Notes: a model not told the origin generated them from the letters alone. A stretch of DNA of 64,000 nucleotides from Stenocarpella maydis (GCA_002270565.1 NQMI01000022.1:248001-312000); one strand, 5' to 3'; positions 21,042 to 33,060 are shown, counted from the stretch's first letter. Numbers and translations are program-made.

Positions 21042-23642
21042 ATAAAATAGGGGACTGCACATGCAGTGTTGCATATTAATATATACCTAGATATTATGCG
21101 GGCGTCTGGATTTTGCATGGGGAATTAGCAATGAAATTAAACAAACCATGAACTACATGTGTACGCTGGCTGATCCTTCAGTCATTCAGCCCCCAAGCCT
21201 GTCTACCTACCTACTAGTCCCTGGTAAGTAGTTAACATTATCGATCCGCCAATGCTCACCGTTGGATTCTGTGTCAAAGAGAAATTGCCTTAACAAAGGG
21301 TCGTGTTCAGCCAGTTAGTATTACTACAGATAAACTATCAATGCAGAAACACCCATTTGATGATGAGACTGTGGCACCGTGTCCCGAAGTTGGTATCCAT
21401 CTCCGGCCCCAGCCCCGAAAACAGGGATCCAAAAAGACATCGTTCAAGGATTTCATATTGCTCAATCCCAGTTACATCCTGCGCCTTACTCGAAAGGTCT
21501 CTCCGTCCGGATTTGTTCAAGCTTGGCTAACGGAAGAGATCCTGTAAGCTGCTCACATTGCCCCTTCCCAAGACAGAAATTGGTGAAACCTGTGACTTCA
21601 GCTTGAAGAGTGGATTTTCAAGGAGCTGGTATGCCTTTGATGCAATGTGCCATACTATTAGGTACAGCAGAGGACAGTAGCATAGTCGAGAGGACGTGCC
21701 GGGTAGAATATCTAGCTCTCGCCTGGTACGCACGGAGAGTACATACGTATACAACAACATAAATGTATGCTCACCGCACGAGGCAAACAGCTACTGGTGC
21801 TGTGGCTTTCTGGGGGGGGGGAGGTGTGGGTTTCGCCGAGGTTGGTCCGCAAAGAAAAACTTCACCGAGTAGGTCAGATGCATGTGCTCAGATCTTGGAA
21901 GTCTGAGAGCGACGCTACGCAAAAGGGCCCGACCCCTATCCACCGCCGTTTTGGGGAAGCTGTTTCGGTGATATGTTATGTATTTCAATCCCATAATTTG
22001 GTCGACTTGTTGGACTAGACGCGGAGTCAGGCAGCACACCTGGTGACGTCGCATCTGAGCACTTGAGCTTCTACCCAGACACACATCCCGGGTGTTTCTG
22101 AGGAGCATAGTTATATACTGACTGGACAGATATAGCCGATACGCCCCCACCAATGGGTTTGGCATTGGCACCGTACAGGATTGGTAGCTCATCGATAGTC
22201 TCTACGTCGTTTTTCTGTCTTCACATTCGACTGACCGGGCGCCGTCGTGCGGCATGTGTAGCGTAGCGTAGCCATGCTCCTCCCTTCCGGACGATGACAG
22301 CGTTTGTCAAGACAAGAGGTCTGGGCACACCTCTTTGGAGACGCGGTCTCCTAGTTGATTTCGTTTTTCATCCGATCACAATTCCCTTTGTTCTTCTTCT
22401 TCTTTTTTAAAAAAAAGAAACCCGTAGACACTCCTTTCAGATAATTATAACTTCTTAAGCTCAGCATTAAACAATAAGCATAGCACTATTGATAATAATT
22501 ATATAAGAATCAATACTGGTTTTTATATAAGCTCTAAGAAGAGTAATTACAGGCGTTGATAGATAGTGGGTAAATGAATTGATATAATGTAGCTGAAGCC
22601 CGCGTACAACATTAATCGACGTGGCGGCAATCGTATCCAGATGTGCAATACTTCACATTTGCGCATTCCCAAAGGAACAAGATTCGAGAGAGTCTTGAAT
22701 ATCTCGAATTACGAGCAACGTGTGCCTGGGAACGGGCCGAGAATACTCCTGATGTCTTTTCTTTGCATTGTGATTGTTAAAACTACCGAAGCCCAAAACT
22801 CAGATGTAACCAAAGTGCCTGGGTTTGTGCAAGGCTTTGGTTTTGATACATATGGACATGATCAGATATGACGAGAGGAAAATTCAAAATTTGCAGTTGG
22901 TTCACGAGTTACGTGTGGTAGATCTAATTTGCATATCAAACACTGATTCCAGTAATTGAACCAGGGGTCTCGGGAGATCCTCAACGTCGCTGTACGTCTT
23001 GCCTATAAATAACATGAGCCCCCTGGGCTAAGGGATAAGGTGATTCCGAACGCAGTATGTTATTTAAACGGCCCGAAATGCTGGTTTACCATGATGGGTT
23101 TGTTCCTTGAAAAAGGATGCAACGGATCATGGGATTCCTTGGTGCAGCAAGGGGGGGGGTGGGCTAGCCCGCAATGCCCCTGGCCCATCCCGCTGGCACT
23201 TGGCTGACATCGTCACCCCTAAGAATTGGACTGGGCGGTGCCTTGGTTCAACCTCCTGGGCGGCTTCCAGACCTTGGCGGACTCAGGCAGAGGCAGCACT
23301 GGGAGTGGTAATCTTGGCACAATTTGTATGTCACTGCATCATTTAACGGATTACATGTCAGTTTTTGATGCTCATGTGAGGCGACGGCTTTCGGCCAGCT
23401 GGACCGCGGTCTTAAAAGATGTCTGAGAAAAAGCAGGCAACAGGCGCAGGGCTTTAACGACGTTTGAACCCGAACACATATCGAGGCCATCTTCTGCTCC
23501 CTTGCCAGTCACTCAACAAGCAGGGTTGACCTTTGAACAATATCCAATGGCACGCATCATCAAGCAACACATCATCTGGCTTTCTTGAAGTCAGGACTCT
23601 TCTTGGCTTTCGAGGCGTTCCAAAGCTTAACCTCCAGTCCAA
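21042..23642. other. Intergenic, partly AT-rich
   Basis: About 2.6 kb. The stretch 22370-22620 is AT-rich with a T6A8 hinge (22403-22416) resembling that of the 30.3 kb island, so it may be a remnant of the same worn repeat. G10 (21812-21821) and G9 (23151-23159) runs occur. No gene supported. Confidence 0.45.
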
Positions 23643-25133
23643 ATGGCCAAGACTGATCGGACAGTGTTCCGAACCGATGAGTGGCCCACTGGTTTTGACT
23701 CCAAGGCCACAGCATACAGACCCACTCCCCGTTGTCACGCCCTGACGATCCGGATCAGTCGCCGAAGCCCTCTGCGTCTTCTCCGCTCACGTCCGGCTCA
23801 GCGACTCATTTGCCTCATTCTGGCGTTAGCCAGCCTCCAATTTTATCTGCTACACACCGAATATTATAGGGCTTTGGTTGCGAAGTACTCCCCGACTATC
23901 TTCGCCAGATTTCCTGCCAGAGACCAAGACCTGCTTGGATCTACCCACTGGCACGTGGACAAGAACAATCAAAATCAGTGGCGGAAGCAGCTGATGAATA
24001 GTCGGGAGCAATGGAAGCGACTGGGCTCCGGGCGTGAGGGGGACACGTTTTCCTTCAACAGCTCGGTCATCAAAGTTTTCAGGCCTGGCCGCAGTCCATT
24101 AAGAAACTGTGTGCCGAATACCGAACCTGCCCTGCGGTGGCCACCAGAAGTCCCAGTCTCGTTACTCCTCGGGGGATTGTCAAATCAGCTTGAGCATGAC
24201 GGTGCCATCTCAGACCAAAGCGACTTTCTCCCAGTTTATGATTATTTTCTGTTGCCATCTGTGGACAGTACTCCTGGGCAGTGGCATCTCGTCACCCCTC
24301 TGTTGAAGACTGGCACTTTGGATCACTTGGCTCGAAGTCTGCAGAACAACGATGCAACACAGACTGCTGAAGATATCGATGCACACTACCGCTCATCATT
24401 CAACCGGCTCCTAAAAGCGCTCGTGACGATGCACGAGCACGAACTCTGCCACGATGACATCAAGATGGATAACATTTTCGTCACTGATAGTAGCGCTCGG
24501 TCCTCAGGCAAAACGAGCTCCAACTCAAGCCAAAAGGACGCGCATTGGCTGCTTGCCGACCTTGGGAATGTGCGCCAGCTCAACCACAGCTACCACTCTT
24601 CACTTCTCTGGGTGCATGACAATGGCCAGAATGCCGACTGCCGTGTGAACGACGTTGTGCGGCTTCTCAAGTCGTACCTCTTATTCCTGCGGTCTGCTGG
24701 CGCGCCTGGAGACTCTGGCGACGCCTTCAACCGGGCCTTCCTTGCCGCTTCGACGCCCTGGAGTCGACTCTACTGGTACACGATCAACTCTGCCCTTGGA
24801 GATATGGACGGGGCAACAGCAGCCAGGAAGGTTCTCGCATTGTCAACGGCTTACTCCTTTGCACCCATGGAGTCGTTCGAGAGACCACAGCCTCCACAGC
24901 TATCCGCGCAGACCGAGAGCATGTATCCTGATGATGGCGACTGGGAAAGTTTGAGCGAACCAAGAATCAAGCGTACCCCGTGGAGTAGATGGCTTTGGCC
25001 CGGATTCGGTGGCTCAATACACGAGACGGCTCTAGTCGGCCAGCAGCTTCGGATGGGGCTGACGGGGAGCGAAAGCCGAGCGAAGTTTTACGGGACGCTA
25101 GGGATTCTACCGATTCCTAGGGACCAGTGCTAG
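23643..25133 (+). CDS. Type II membrane protein with kinase-like domain
   Basis: Single exon, 496 residues. A basic N-terminus (residues 1-55, many Arg) precedes a hydrophobic helix (about 56-73, LICLILALASLQFYLLHT), so the bulk is predicted to face the Golgi/ER lumen or the outside. A protein-kinase-like core follows: a Gly-rich loop near residue 128 (GSGREGD), Lys144 in VIKVF, the catalytic loop HDDIKMDN (Asp272, Lys274, Asn277), and Asp306 in a DLG triad in place of DFG. A Ser-rich insert sits between catalytic loop and DLG. After DLG the usual activation-segment APE motif is not obvious, as in small-molecule or glycan kinases. All metal- and ATP-binding residues look present, so activity is plausible. 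Substrate unknown. The fungal family is not one I can name. Confidence 0.78.
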   Translation: MAKTDRTVFRTDEWPTGFDSKATAYRPTPRCHALTIRISRRSPLRLLRSRPAQRLICLILALASLQFYLLHTEYYRALVAKYSPTIFARFPARDQDLLGSTHWHVDKNNQNQWRKQLMNSREQWKRLGSGREGDTFSFNSSVIKVFRPGRSPLRNCVPNTEPALRWPPEVPVSLLLGGLSNQLEHDGAISDQSDFLPVYDYFLLPSVDSTPGQWHLVTPLLKTGTLDHLARSLQNNDATQTAEDIDAHYRSSFNRLLKALVTMHEHELCHDDIKMDNIFVTDSSARSSGKTSSNSSQKDAHWLLADLGNVRQLNHSYHSSLLWVHDNGQNADCRVNDVVRLLKSYLLFLRSAGAPGDSGDAFNRAFLAASTPWSRLYWYTINSALGDMDGATAARKVLALSTAYSFAPMESFERPQPPQLSAQTESMYPDDGDWESLSEPRIKRTPWSRWLWPGFGGSIHETALVGQQLRMGLTGSESRAKFYGTLGILPIPRDQC

Positions 25134-26087
25134 TTGAAAGCAGGTTATCTGTAAGCGTGTTATTATTGATGTGTTTAAGAGCTTTGTATACGATACCCAC
25201 CTGTTTCATAGATATTTATCATTCCTTCCGTATAGTAAATGATTCTTTTAGAAAACCTTTCTTAAATTTCTTTGCCGGTTTCCGTATCAATTCGAGACGC
25301 ATCGTCTTTGTCTACGTGTGTGTGGAACACTACCATGTTGCGTATCTGTATTTCTATTGACCTATACGAGGACACCCATACGATTTGAAGTAATTTACAA
25401 GAGAACAATATTGCTCCTAATACTTGGACAGTCACATATATGACTGGGAAAGATCATGAAACATTACTTTGCCATTATCAAGTTAAACTGCGTCTGCGTT
25501 TCAGCCGAGAGAAAAGGACGGCCGACATGGTGCACGCCAAGTCATTCACGAAGACTATTGACGTATCAGTTGATTTTAACTGTCGTCTTTTGGGTTCTCT
25601 GGAAACCTACCAAAGACTGTTCAAGCCAATGGTCCGCCCACGTCGAGATTCACTTGGGAACAGTGGCACGCTGGAGGTATGACGTAGCATGATATTCGAT
25701 AATGCATCAAGTTGAGATGCAATCAATTGATATCACGCCCCAGGCGTTATTCCAATCATCTGTAGCTTCTGGGGTTGTCTTTGTCGTAATCCTCTGAGAA
25801 GTGCACATGATGTTGGCCGTTGTCCGGTGCTGTCAGCTGCGAAAGTACCGTTGTAGCTCTGTGAGGGCATGGCTTTGTCTTACGTAGCTACAACGGACTT
25901 CTGAGCTTTATCGGACATATTCACGTAGCTAGGTCGATTGTAATAGCTGTGATCGTCGTGCTTTGGTTGACATAAACTTGGAGTATGTATCGAGTTCAGG
26001 TTGTGGTGATTGGTGGTGATGGTAGTGATGTGTGTGATTCCGGGACATCTGGATTGCGCCCAATGTGGTTGGTTGGTTTGGCACTCA
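25134..26087. other. Intergenic, no gene supported
   Basis: About 950 bases with AT-rich 3' flanking sequence of the kinase gene (25140-25450). Short frames only. Confidence 0.45.
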
Positions 26088-26456
26088 CTATTGTGGGGGC
26101 GGTAAGTAGTTGTTATGAGCAGAAGAGCCGCGGTGCTCGTGGTCGTATCGCTTGTCTTCCACAGGTATGCTCTGAGAGTGATGTTGTCGCGTATATTCCA
26201 GGCTATGACCATGATGGCCTTGATGATTGTCTCGGTGTTCCTGCTGCATCATGCTGAGAGCCGTGGCAGCTACAGCTGCACTTAGGGCAGCTCTAACAAG
26301 GTGACTACCTCGATGCTGATGACTTTTTGCCGACCTGGACACCTCGTGGCCTGCTAGGGCGGCCGCAGCCAGCCCAATAACGAGGTCAACATCTTCACCA
26401 AAGGTAAAGTCCGGGATTTCGTGTGGTAGAAGCCGCTGTAAGGATTGTGTTGGCAT
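26088..26456 (-). CDS. Small His-rich protein with Ala/Gly hydrophobic segments
   Basis: A 122-residue open frame from an ATG at 26456. The first half has two short helical hydrophobic segments (VDLVIGLAAAALAGHEVSRS and LVRAALSAAVAATALSMM) separated by a basic, His-rich stretch. The second half is strongly His/Gln/Asn-rich and probably disordered. The pattern 'AAA.AGHEV...G.H....A.L.A..A' recalls fungal glycine-zipper-like or DUF3824-like small proteins with AGHE repeats. No signal peptide. Function unknown. The composition bias makes a chance ORF possible, but the segmented hydrophobic pattern speaks for a real gene. Confidence 0.45.
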   Translation of the reverse strand: MPTQSLQRLLPHEIPDFTFGEDVDLVIGLAAAALAGHEVSRSAKSHQHRGSHLVRAALSAAVAATALSMMQQEHRDNHQGHHGHSLEYTRQHHSQSIPVEDKRYDHEHRGSSAHNNYLPPPQ

Positions 26457-27563
26457 GGAGTTGAGTCTGGCTAGGTGTGTGCAGAGATGGGGTTTTATTT
26501 CAACAGAGTCAAGTTAAGCACAGATACAAGTGCAACGCCACTACGACCAGGTTCTCGCGAGTGCAGTTTATATAAATGCAAAAAAGCACAGCTGTCGACC
26601 ACTACACCTTGGCAGTTTGTCAGCACCAGCAAAACGACAATACGAAGTCTGGAGACTTCCCGCATCTTCGCGTTAATTTGCCACCTCCGAAAGGCGTGTC
26701 TCCGAGGAAAGGGTACCCATACCTGTAGACCCCTCAGCGGCACTCTTCTGCACTCGAAGAAACGTGTGCTGGGATTTAGGGTTGGGAGCAATGCAACTGT
26801 AGAAGGATTTCGCTTTAGTGTTCAGCCCCGTGATTCAGCCCCGTGATCCAGTAAGCGGCGAGTCCGACTTCGGGATACCTATGTAACCATTCATCGTTCG
26901 AGATCGGACGCACTGCGAACTCAGTTTTGGCCGGTCCCCGGTGCGGGCCACTCCGCAAGCATCGCATGTCACACCACCGGTTCACCGAAGAACCGAATAT
27001 TGCAATACTTTCTTTGGAAACACACCATTGAACGTCGTTGGAGACTCTTGAACGACGAAGCGTTTGGCTATATACTGCGTGCTCACGTGGTCGCCACTGT
27101 ATGGCCTCGGGTGCCTTCCAAAGCTCAAATGCACTATTGCAGGTGGGCACACCTACACTCTAATGTACCTAGGTATGATGGCTTCCTAGATCAACACTCC
27201 CTATTTTACGTCAGTTTGCTGCAACGTATGAGTATTAATTTGAGCAACAGAGCCGCAAAGCAACCGCCGCACCAGCCCACTCCCCGTCTCCCCGCCAAGA
27301 AAAGTACCAAAGCCGTTCTAACTATTCCCCTTACTAGGTATTGACCTTCTTAGCCCTCTATCCAAAGAATAACGCAGCCCATGACCAGATTATAGGATAC
27401 CCCAGGATTAACAGCTACATGTGTATGTCAGAATAAAGTTGCAGGCTTATGGCCTATTGCACTACAGCGAAAAAACAGGCACGCCTATGCCTCTGAATGA
27501 GGCTTGACCCTATTAACTACGGCGGCTTCCAGGATTCAACACAAATCTCAGCAACAGTCCTGT
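26457..27563. other. Intergenic with a TACCTAGGTA palindrome
   Basis: About 1.1 kb between two minus-strand genes. It contains a TACCTAGGTA element at 27166-27175. Frames on both strands are short and without recognisable motifs. Confidence 0.45.
27166..27175. repeat. Dispersed palindrome TACCTAGGTA
   Basis: Perfect 10-base palindrome. The same sequence occurs at 52011, 55618 and 56159, always outside genes. Confidence 0.7.
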
Positions 27564-29125
27564 CTATCCCAAACGCTGTCGACTCAGCTCCATCGCCACA
27601 TCAGCGGTGGCCCCGTCGAAGAAATCGTTCATGACGACGACGAGGTCATTGTTACCGCAAGCACGGAGCGCGTTTTCTTTCACCCACGGCAGGGTCTTGC
27701 TGTCGCAGATAGGCTTAGTAGCCAGGAGACAGCTCGTAGAGGCGCCAGCTTCGAGGACACTGTATACCACAGCTTTCGGTATGTTCGAGGCCGTTGCCTG
27801 GCACTGGATGTTGATGAAGCCACGCCCGCCGCAACATTCTGGGTGCAGTATGGTACCAAAGCCCTCGACGATGCTATCGCCGTTGAGGGTGGCGTTGCCC
27901 TCGTCCGTGTAGGTGGACAAGGAGTCAACGTCCCGAAGCATTATCAATCTGCGGCGGTCGCGGCGCAAGTCACCGATGGTCCTGTTGCGCAGATCATCCA
28001 AGTTCCCAGCAATCACGTGTTGCTGGTGCCCCTCAAATTGGCGCAGGGCAGCCTGCAGGTGTTCATTCTGTTGGTCGTCATTTGGACGCTCGCAGTCGCC
28101 GGGGACGCCGTCCCACCGAAGCTAAGTTGCGTCAAGCAGTCAGCGTCGTGTTTTTTTTGGGTCTGGTATTAAGTAATCCACGGAACTCAGGGCCTTGTAT
28201 AGAGAGGCATCTTGTGTTTGGGTCGTGACACCAGGGATTGCCTTACCTGAACAACAATAATCTCAGTCGGGTGCTCGACCAGGAACCGGACGACCTCCGT
28301 CAGGAACTCGTCGTAAGCCATCCCAGGAATTGCACTGTGTTGGAAGTATGGTCTATCAGGCAGATGTTGCCTGACCTGGTGATGGCAATAAGCTGGCCGG
28401 AACTCAAAATATCGAGCCCCAAGCGCGAGTATAGTGGGCAGCGGATCCTTCTGCGTGATTGCAAGGCTTGAAACGATGTTTGGAGCTATTAGAGACACAG
28501 CGGGCCCGGAGATCTTGTCGGCCAGTTCTGCCAACACTTCTGTATACTTCTCTTCATTCGCGATGAGCGTGCGGACCACTGCGCCGCCGGCATGCTTGAG
28601 GATTGTAGCGCAGTTTTGCATACTGTTCATTCCCACATCATGAGCCGCAGGGAGGACGAGCCGCCTGAATGGCTGGTCCCTCTGAGGCGACCCAATGGGC
28701 GCCACCTGACCCAGCCAGTCGGAGTAATTAGACGTGACTGTAATGTAACACTGGTGACGGTTGGGCAGGATATCGTACCCCTGGCCGCTTTGGTAGAACC
28801 CGTACGAAACGATGATACTGGGATCAGGGTGTATGATTGAGTGTGTGTTGGCGATAGTTGTCATTGTTCCCTCACCAACGCCGCCCGTGAGCGCGTTCAC
28901 TTCGACCCATTGCTCTGTGATGAGCCTGCCTTCATGTAGTACCTTGAATGCGAAGCGGCCTGTTTTGTCGAAGAAGCTATCGATCTTGCTTGACTCGACC
29001 TCAAGGTCGCCATTCCAGAACTGGTGCGGCTGATCCTTGACGATGGTCTGGCCGGGAACTGAAAGCTCGATGGAGCATCCACCCACTGCGATGTAGGTGT
29101 ATACCTGGACGCCTTTGCTCGGCAT
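27564..29125 (-). CDS. PLC-like phosphodiesterase (PI-PLC X-type TIM barrel)
   Basis: Exons 29125-28247 and 28121-27564; the 125-base intron (gtaagg..cttag) is phase 0 and the product is 478 residues. Across the junction the protein reads EIIVVQ then LRWDGVPGDCERP, which is the conserved 'EI.VV..RWDGV' strand of fungal PLC-like phosphodiesterases. The N-terminal 150 residues are a beta-rich domain. The catalytic barrel then starts with LPAAHDVGMNSM (His162, the likely general acid/base), followed by YFEFRP and QHSAIPGM. No signal peptide or membrane helix is seen, so it may be cytosolic. Relatives cleave phosphodiester bonds in phosphoinositides or related lipids, but the substrate of this fungal subgroup is not established. 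The start at 29125 is the first ATG of the frame. Confidence 0.85.
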
Positions 29126-30646
29126 ATTGTTCCCTTTCTGCTGCTGACGCGTTGTTTGGGGTTGCCAGGTACCGTGTGTGGTATTGCTTGTGGTGGGTTT
29201 CGATGATGGAGGGGAAATTCGATAACGGCTCAGCCGTCAGCCACAAAAATAAACCGGTCAGGATAAGTTTGTCTTGGCCTTGCATTGCGAAGCCGTCTAC
29301 AACCCAGGTCATCCTTGTACAAGGGTTCGGGTTGTAAACTGGTTCAAAGTTATCGATGAGCACTCACCAGACTTGTCTATTAAGGTCATTAAAGTGGCTA
29401 AAGTATGTATCAAGAGACGGAAAGCAGAGGAATCGAAGGACAGAGGAAAAGCAAAAAGGATCAAGAACAATAAACAGAGGAGAGAAAAGAAATAAAGGCG
29501 AATACTGTTTTTTTCCTTTCTTTTTGGTCCCCGGGGGGGGGGGGTTGCCACCAGCAAGATGGTGCTCAAGTTACAGATATCTCATTGTATCCTAGAACCT
29601 TGTGACGGCACGGCTCTATCTATATACTGCTACGGAAATCCAGCCCGTTGGTAGGAAATTCTGGGTTTTTTTTTTGGCCGACCAGTCAATGTTGCCTAGC
29701 AGTACGTAGACTTGTGTCAAGCCTGGTCATTTCATAGCCAAAAACAAAAGCAAGCATTCCGTGATATTACACACCAATCTTGTCTCTTCTAAGTCCACCA
29801 TAAAGAGTCCTTTGTTATAATCATTTAATGATTCTGTGTAGAGGAGAGGCAACGCTTACTGCCTTTTTCCTTCCACTCATCACGTCTTAACTTGTTTCTC
29901 ATTTAGTTTAAATCAGCATGCTCACTATGGTTTAGCTATAAGTGGTTGGATTACCTATATCTTATATTATAGACCAGTTATATTCTTTGAGGTCCTCTTC
30001 TTAGTCGGAACAAATTATAGTTACCCCTAAGAGACAACAAACAATTGGTTTGGATTATAGACAATTAGTTCATAATGCATGCTTTCAACAATAATCATTC
30101 AGTTACTTTTGCTGGTGTTAAACTACAAACTACTATTCCGCACCACAAGTCTATCTCAGACCATAGCTAGATAGCCCCCGACATTTGTCAATTCGTGCTG
30201 GCGTTGTCTTATATTATATCTGGGAGATTAAACTTATAGCTTACTTATAATGATAATAGTATATAAAATACATAAAGTATTCCTAAGTAGAATAAAAAAT
30301 AAGTGATTAGTTTTATTTTTTACTTAATTATAAGCTCTCTTTTTTTTTAAAAAAAAAAAGGAAAAGCGTTATAAATGCTCGCCTTACATAATTAAGTCCA
30401 TAAACTTAAAATTCTAATATTAAATAATAAATATAATAATAACTATAGATTTCAAGCATAATAATTAATAAGAAAATAGTAATAGCCTTATGGTAAGGCT
30501 AGTAGAGTGCAATAGAGAGAGGCTACCTAAGTATTTATAAGTTTATCGAAGGGGCCAAGGCACACAGAAGCTATAGCTGGCTGCCTCTTGGGTATCTCAA
30601 TTTTAGCACCTCTCCTTGAGCTGTCACAGACCCCCAGGCCTCGGAA
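29126..30646. repeat. AT-rich gene-free island
   Basis: 29126-29530 is normal promoter-like DNA. A G12 run sits at 29533-29544. 29600-30560 is strongly AT-rich with TA-dense stretches and a T9A11 hinge (30340-30359). No ORF of note. This looks like a RIP-degraded transposon or repeat. I see no intact termini. Confidence 0.5.
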
Positions 30647-32117
30647 TCACAACACTGCTAGCACAGCCGGAGCCAAAATAATTCCAACCCATCTACCTTT
30701 GTTGATATTCCGTGCGCCAGCAGCAAGCACAACCTGTGGCAGAGGAGACCCAGACTGTGAACTCTTTGATGGGCCCATAGTCTTTGTGACATTGTTGAAA
30801 ACCTCATGGGATCCCGTTCGGGTGCCGATGACACAACGGCTTGCAAGTTCTTGATCCGTGAAATTTCCAGCCGAGCCCTTCGGTGTCAACGTCAAGTTGT
30901 AGTCGGATGGTGAGAAGCCCCCAGCTGCCCAGGCGGTATACCCTATATAAGCCTCTGTATTCGAGTTTATGAAAGCGAGTTCATTGCATAGATCCGTAAT
31001 GCACTGTATAGAATCAGTATCGGATAGTCCAGCAACGGTGACAAGGGTGGGTCGCGTACTGAAGTAGTATTGCCTCCTCCAGTCTCGCTGAGAATGGCTT
31101 TACGGCCATTAGCGATTAAGAACCGCGCAAGAGGCTCAAAGGTATCTTGTATGTGGTCCGAAACACAGTCAAGACTAGTTCCACTCCCATCGGAGTCAAG
31201 ATACTTGTGCACATCGAAGATGAGACTTGTATTTGACCCATCCAGATTGTGGACTCGACTGAGGTTGCCCGCAGATCCGTTGCTAACAAATGTTTCCGCA
31301 CCGGTGAAGTCAGTGCCTGGCAGGAGAATCATCTGCTGAGTAGCACCAGCCCTCCGAATAGCTGTTACGGCTGCCTGCACCGTGTCGGCCCACAGAGACA
31401 GATCCGGAATATCATGGGGCTCGTTCATCACACCGAATATCACTCTCGATTCGTTTTTATACTGCCAGAAGGATGTGTCAGCATCGATCACGGCTGGGCA
31501 ATGGGCCTGCATACCATGTTGGCAATTTGTGACCACAGACTTGCAAACTGCTCGTTAGTTGGTCCTCCCTGCCCGATTACTTGGCCTTCAAAACGCGCAT
31601 AGTTATGAATATCAATGATGCAGTAGGACCCGGTTCTGAGACAGGCTTGGACGAGCTCATTGTACTGCGCTGTATTGTTCTGGTCCAACTGTCCATCCGA
31701 CGTCGCTAGAGTGCCGGCAGAAGCATTGACGGCAGTTCCATTGAGGCTGTTGCTATTGATCATGAACTGCCACGTAGTTGCTGCGCCATCATGTTAGTCT
31801 GCGAGTCCAGAATCTTAGGGCCTGGCAGATGTACGTAGTCTGAAGGTGTTCAGCCCCTCTTGGACAAAGTGCTGCATCTGGGCGGCGCCATCGCTGTTTC
31901 CCTTTCCAATGGTGACTACAGGACCAAAGGCCATGCTGAGATTGTGCTTCCCTTGTGTATCGGAGCCAAAATCGAAACCGGCGATGTTGACACCCTGTGT
32001 GAAATTCCAGCGTCAGTTAAATGGTGCAAACACCAGCATGCCTCGTAAACCTACTCCAAAAGGTGAAGCGGCGAAAGATGCAACAACTTGCAGAAGGAGA
32101 ATTAGCAAGTACATCAT
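30647..32117 (-). CDS. GH5 endo-beta-1,4-glucanase with possible GPI-anchor tail
   Basis: Five exons: 32117-32055, 31994-31835, 31780-31515, 31461-31060, 31003-30647; all four introns are 53-60 bases and the product is 415 residues. Exon 1 is almost entirely a signal peptide (MMYLLILLLQVVASFAASPF). The mature protein follows the fungal EGII/GH5_5 plan: GVNIAGFDFG, FRLPTTWQFM, CIIDIHNYARFEG, IGQGGPTNEQF, acid/base Glu177 in VMNEPHD, IFDVHKYLDSDGSGT, nucleophile Glu289 in SETGGGN, then YTAWAAGGFSPSDYNL. Unlike Trichoderma EGII there is no N-terminal cellulose-binding module. Instead a Ser/Thr/Asn linker and a C-terminal hydrophobic segment (GRWVGIILAPAVLAVL, at the very end) resemble a GPI-attachment signal. 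Cuts internal cellulose bonds. Two adjacent in-frame ATGs at the start. Confidence 0.92.
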
Positions 32118-33031
32118 TATAACTGCTTTTATTCAGATGGTTGCATAAGCACAGTGACAAAAACGGATGCAGGATCAGTGATGGTCGTTAGGACCTTAAA
32201 TTCAGGAGACGTTTTGACAACGTCAGTATATGTAGAAGTGCGACTACTCTGAAATGATGGCACGCCTGAATTATGGATCATTATAAGTCGAGAAATATGT
32301 GTCAAGTAGTACCAGCATGTCGTCTGCATATCCAAGCCCGGTCCGGGCTGATCTCGACCGATGAGGCTCGCGAATAAGCAATTCGCGTTTAGCAGCCTAG
32401 CGTGACGTAGAACCAGACAAACAGAACGGAACCTGGAAGTCTTGGCCAATACCGCCCAATGATTATGCACGCGGACATCGGCAGAAGATGGATGACGAGG
32501 TTATGGGACGAACATGAAACCGTCAAAGCCGCAGATCATTGGAGCTTTGAGCCCAGAACGAGAAGGAAGAACCTGAGTTGGCATCTGACTACACAGCCCT
32601 TGCTCATCTGGATCCGGGCCAAGTAAGATGTCGGATGTAGATCGTAGCCAGCGTTCCGTCGTCGGATGGTACTCAAGTGCTATGATGATGCTGGTTCACA
32701 AAACGAAATTCAATGGTGCCAGGTGCAAAGTTCCCCACAAAACTCATTCATCTTGGGTTCGGAAGTGTCTCCCCACTCAAAAAGTGTCGATAAAGCCTGG
32801 AGCACCCCACATGCGTACAAAGTACTCTCTGCCGGCTGGCCAATTTGATCAGGACGCCCTGCATGGGATGACTGCGATCAGATCGCACAACAAAAACTGC
32901 CCACACAAATCCCGGGAATGCAAATCTGCTTGACCACTATATTCAAATTCAGTGCAACCAGTGCACGATAGTTTGCCGGATCTTAAAATCACATTCCCAT
33001 TCAGTGGCCTCGCCAATGCTCACACTGGCAG
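32118..33031. other. Intergenic, no gene supported
   Basis: About 900 bases between the promoter of the endoglucanase and the 3' end of DUR3. Short frames only. Confidence 0.5.
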
Positions 33032-33060
33032 CACACACACATATATATATATATACATAT
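33032..33060. repeat. CA/TA dinucleotide microsatellite
   Basis: A CA run passes directly into a TA run and ends with TACATAT. It is a simple-sequence repeat in intergenic DNA. Confidence 0.9.

Noticed and set aside
27504..28172. 222-residue plus-strand ORF
   Set aside because: Antisense to exon 2 and the intron of the PLC-like gene, whose sense strand has clear family motifs.
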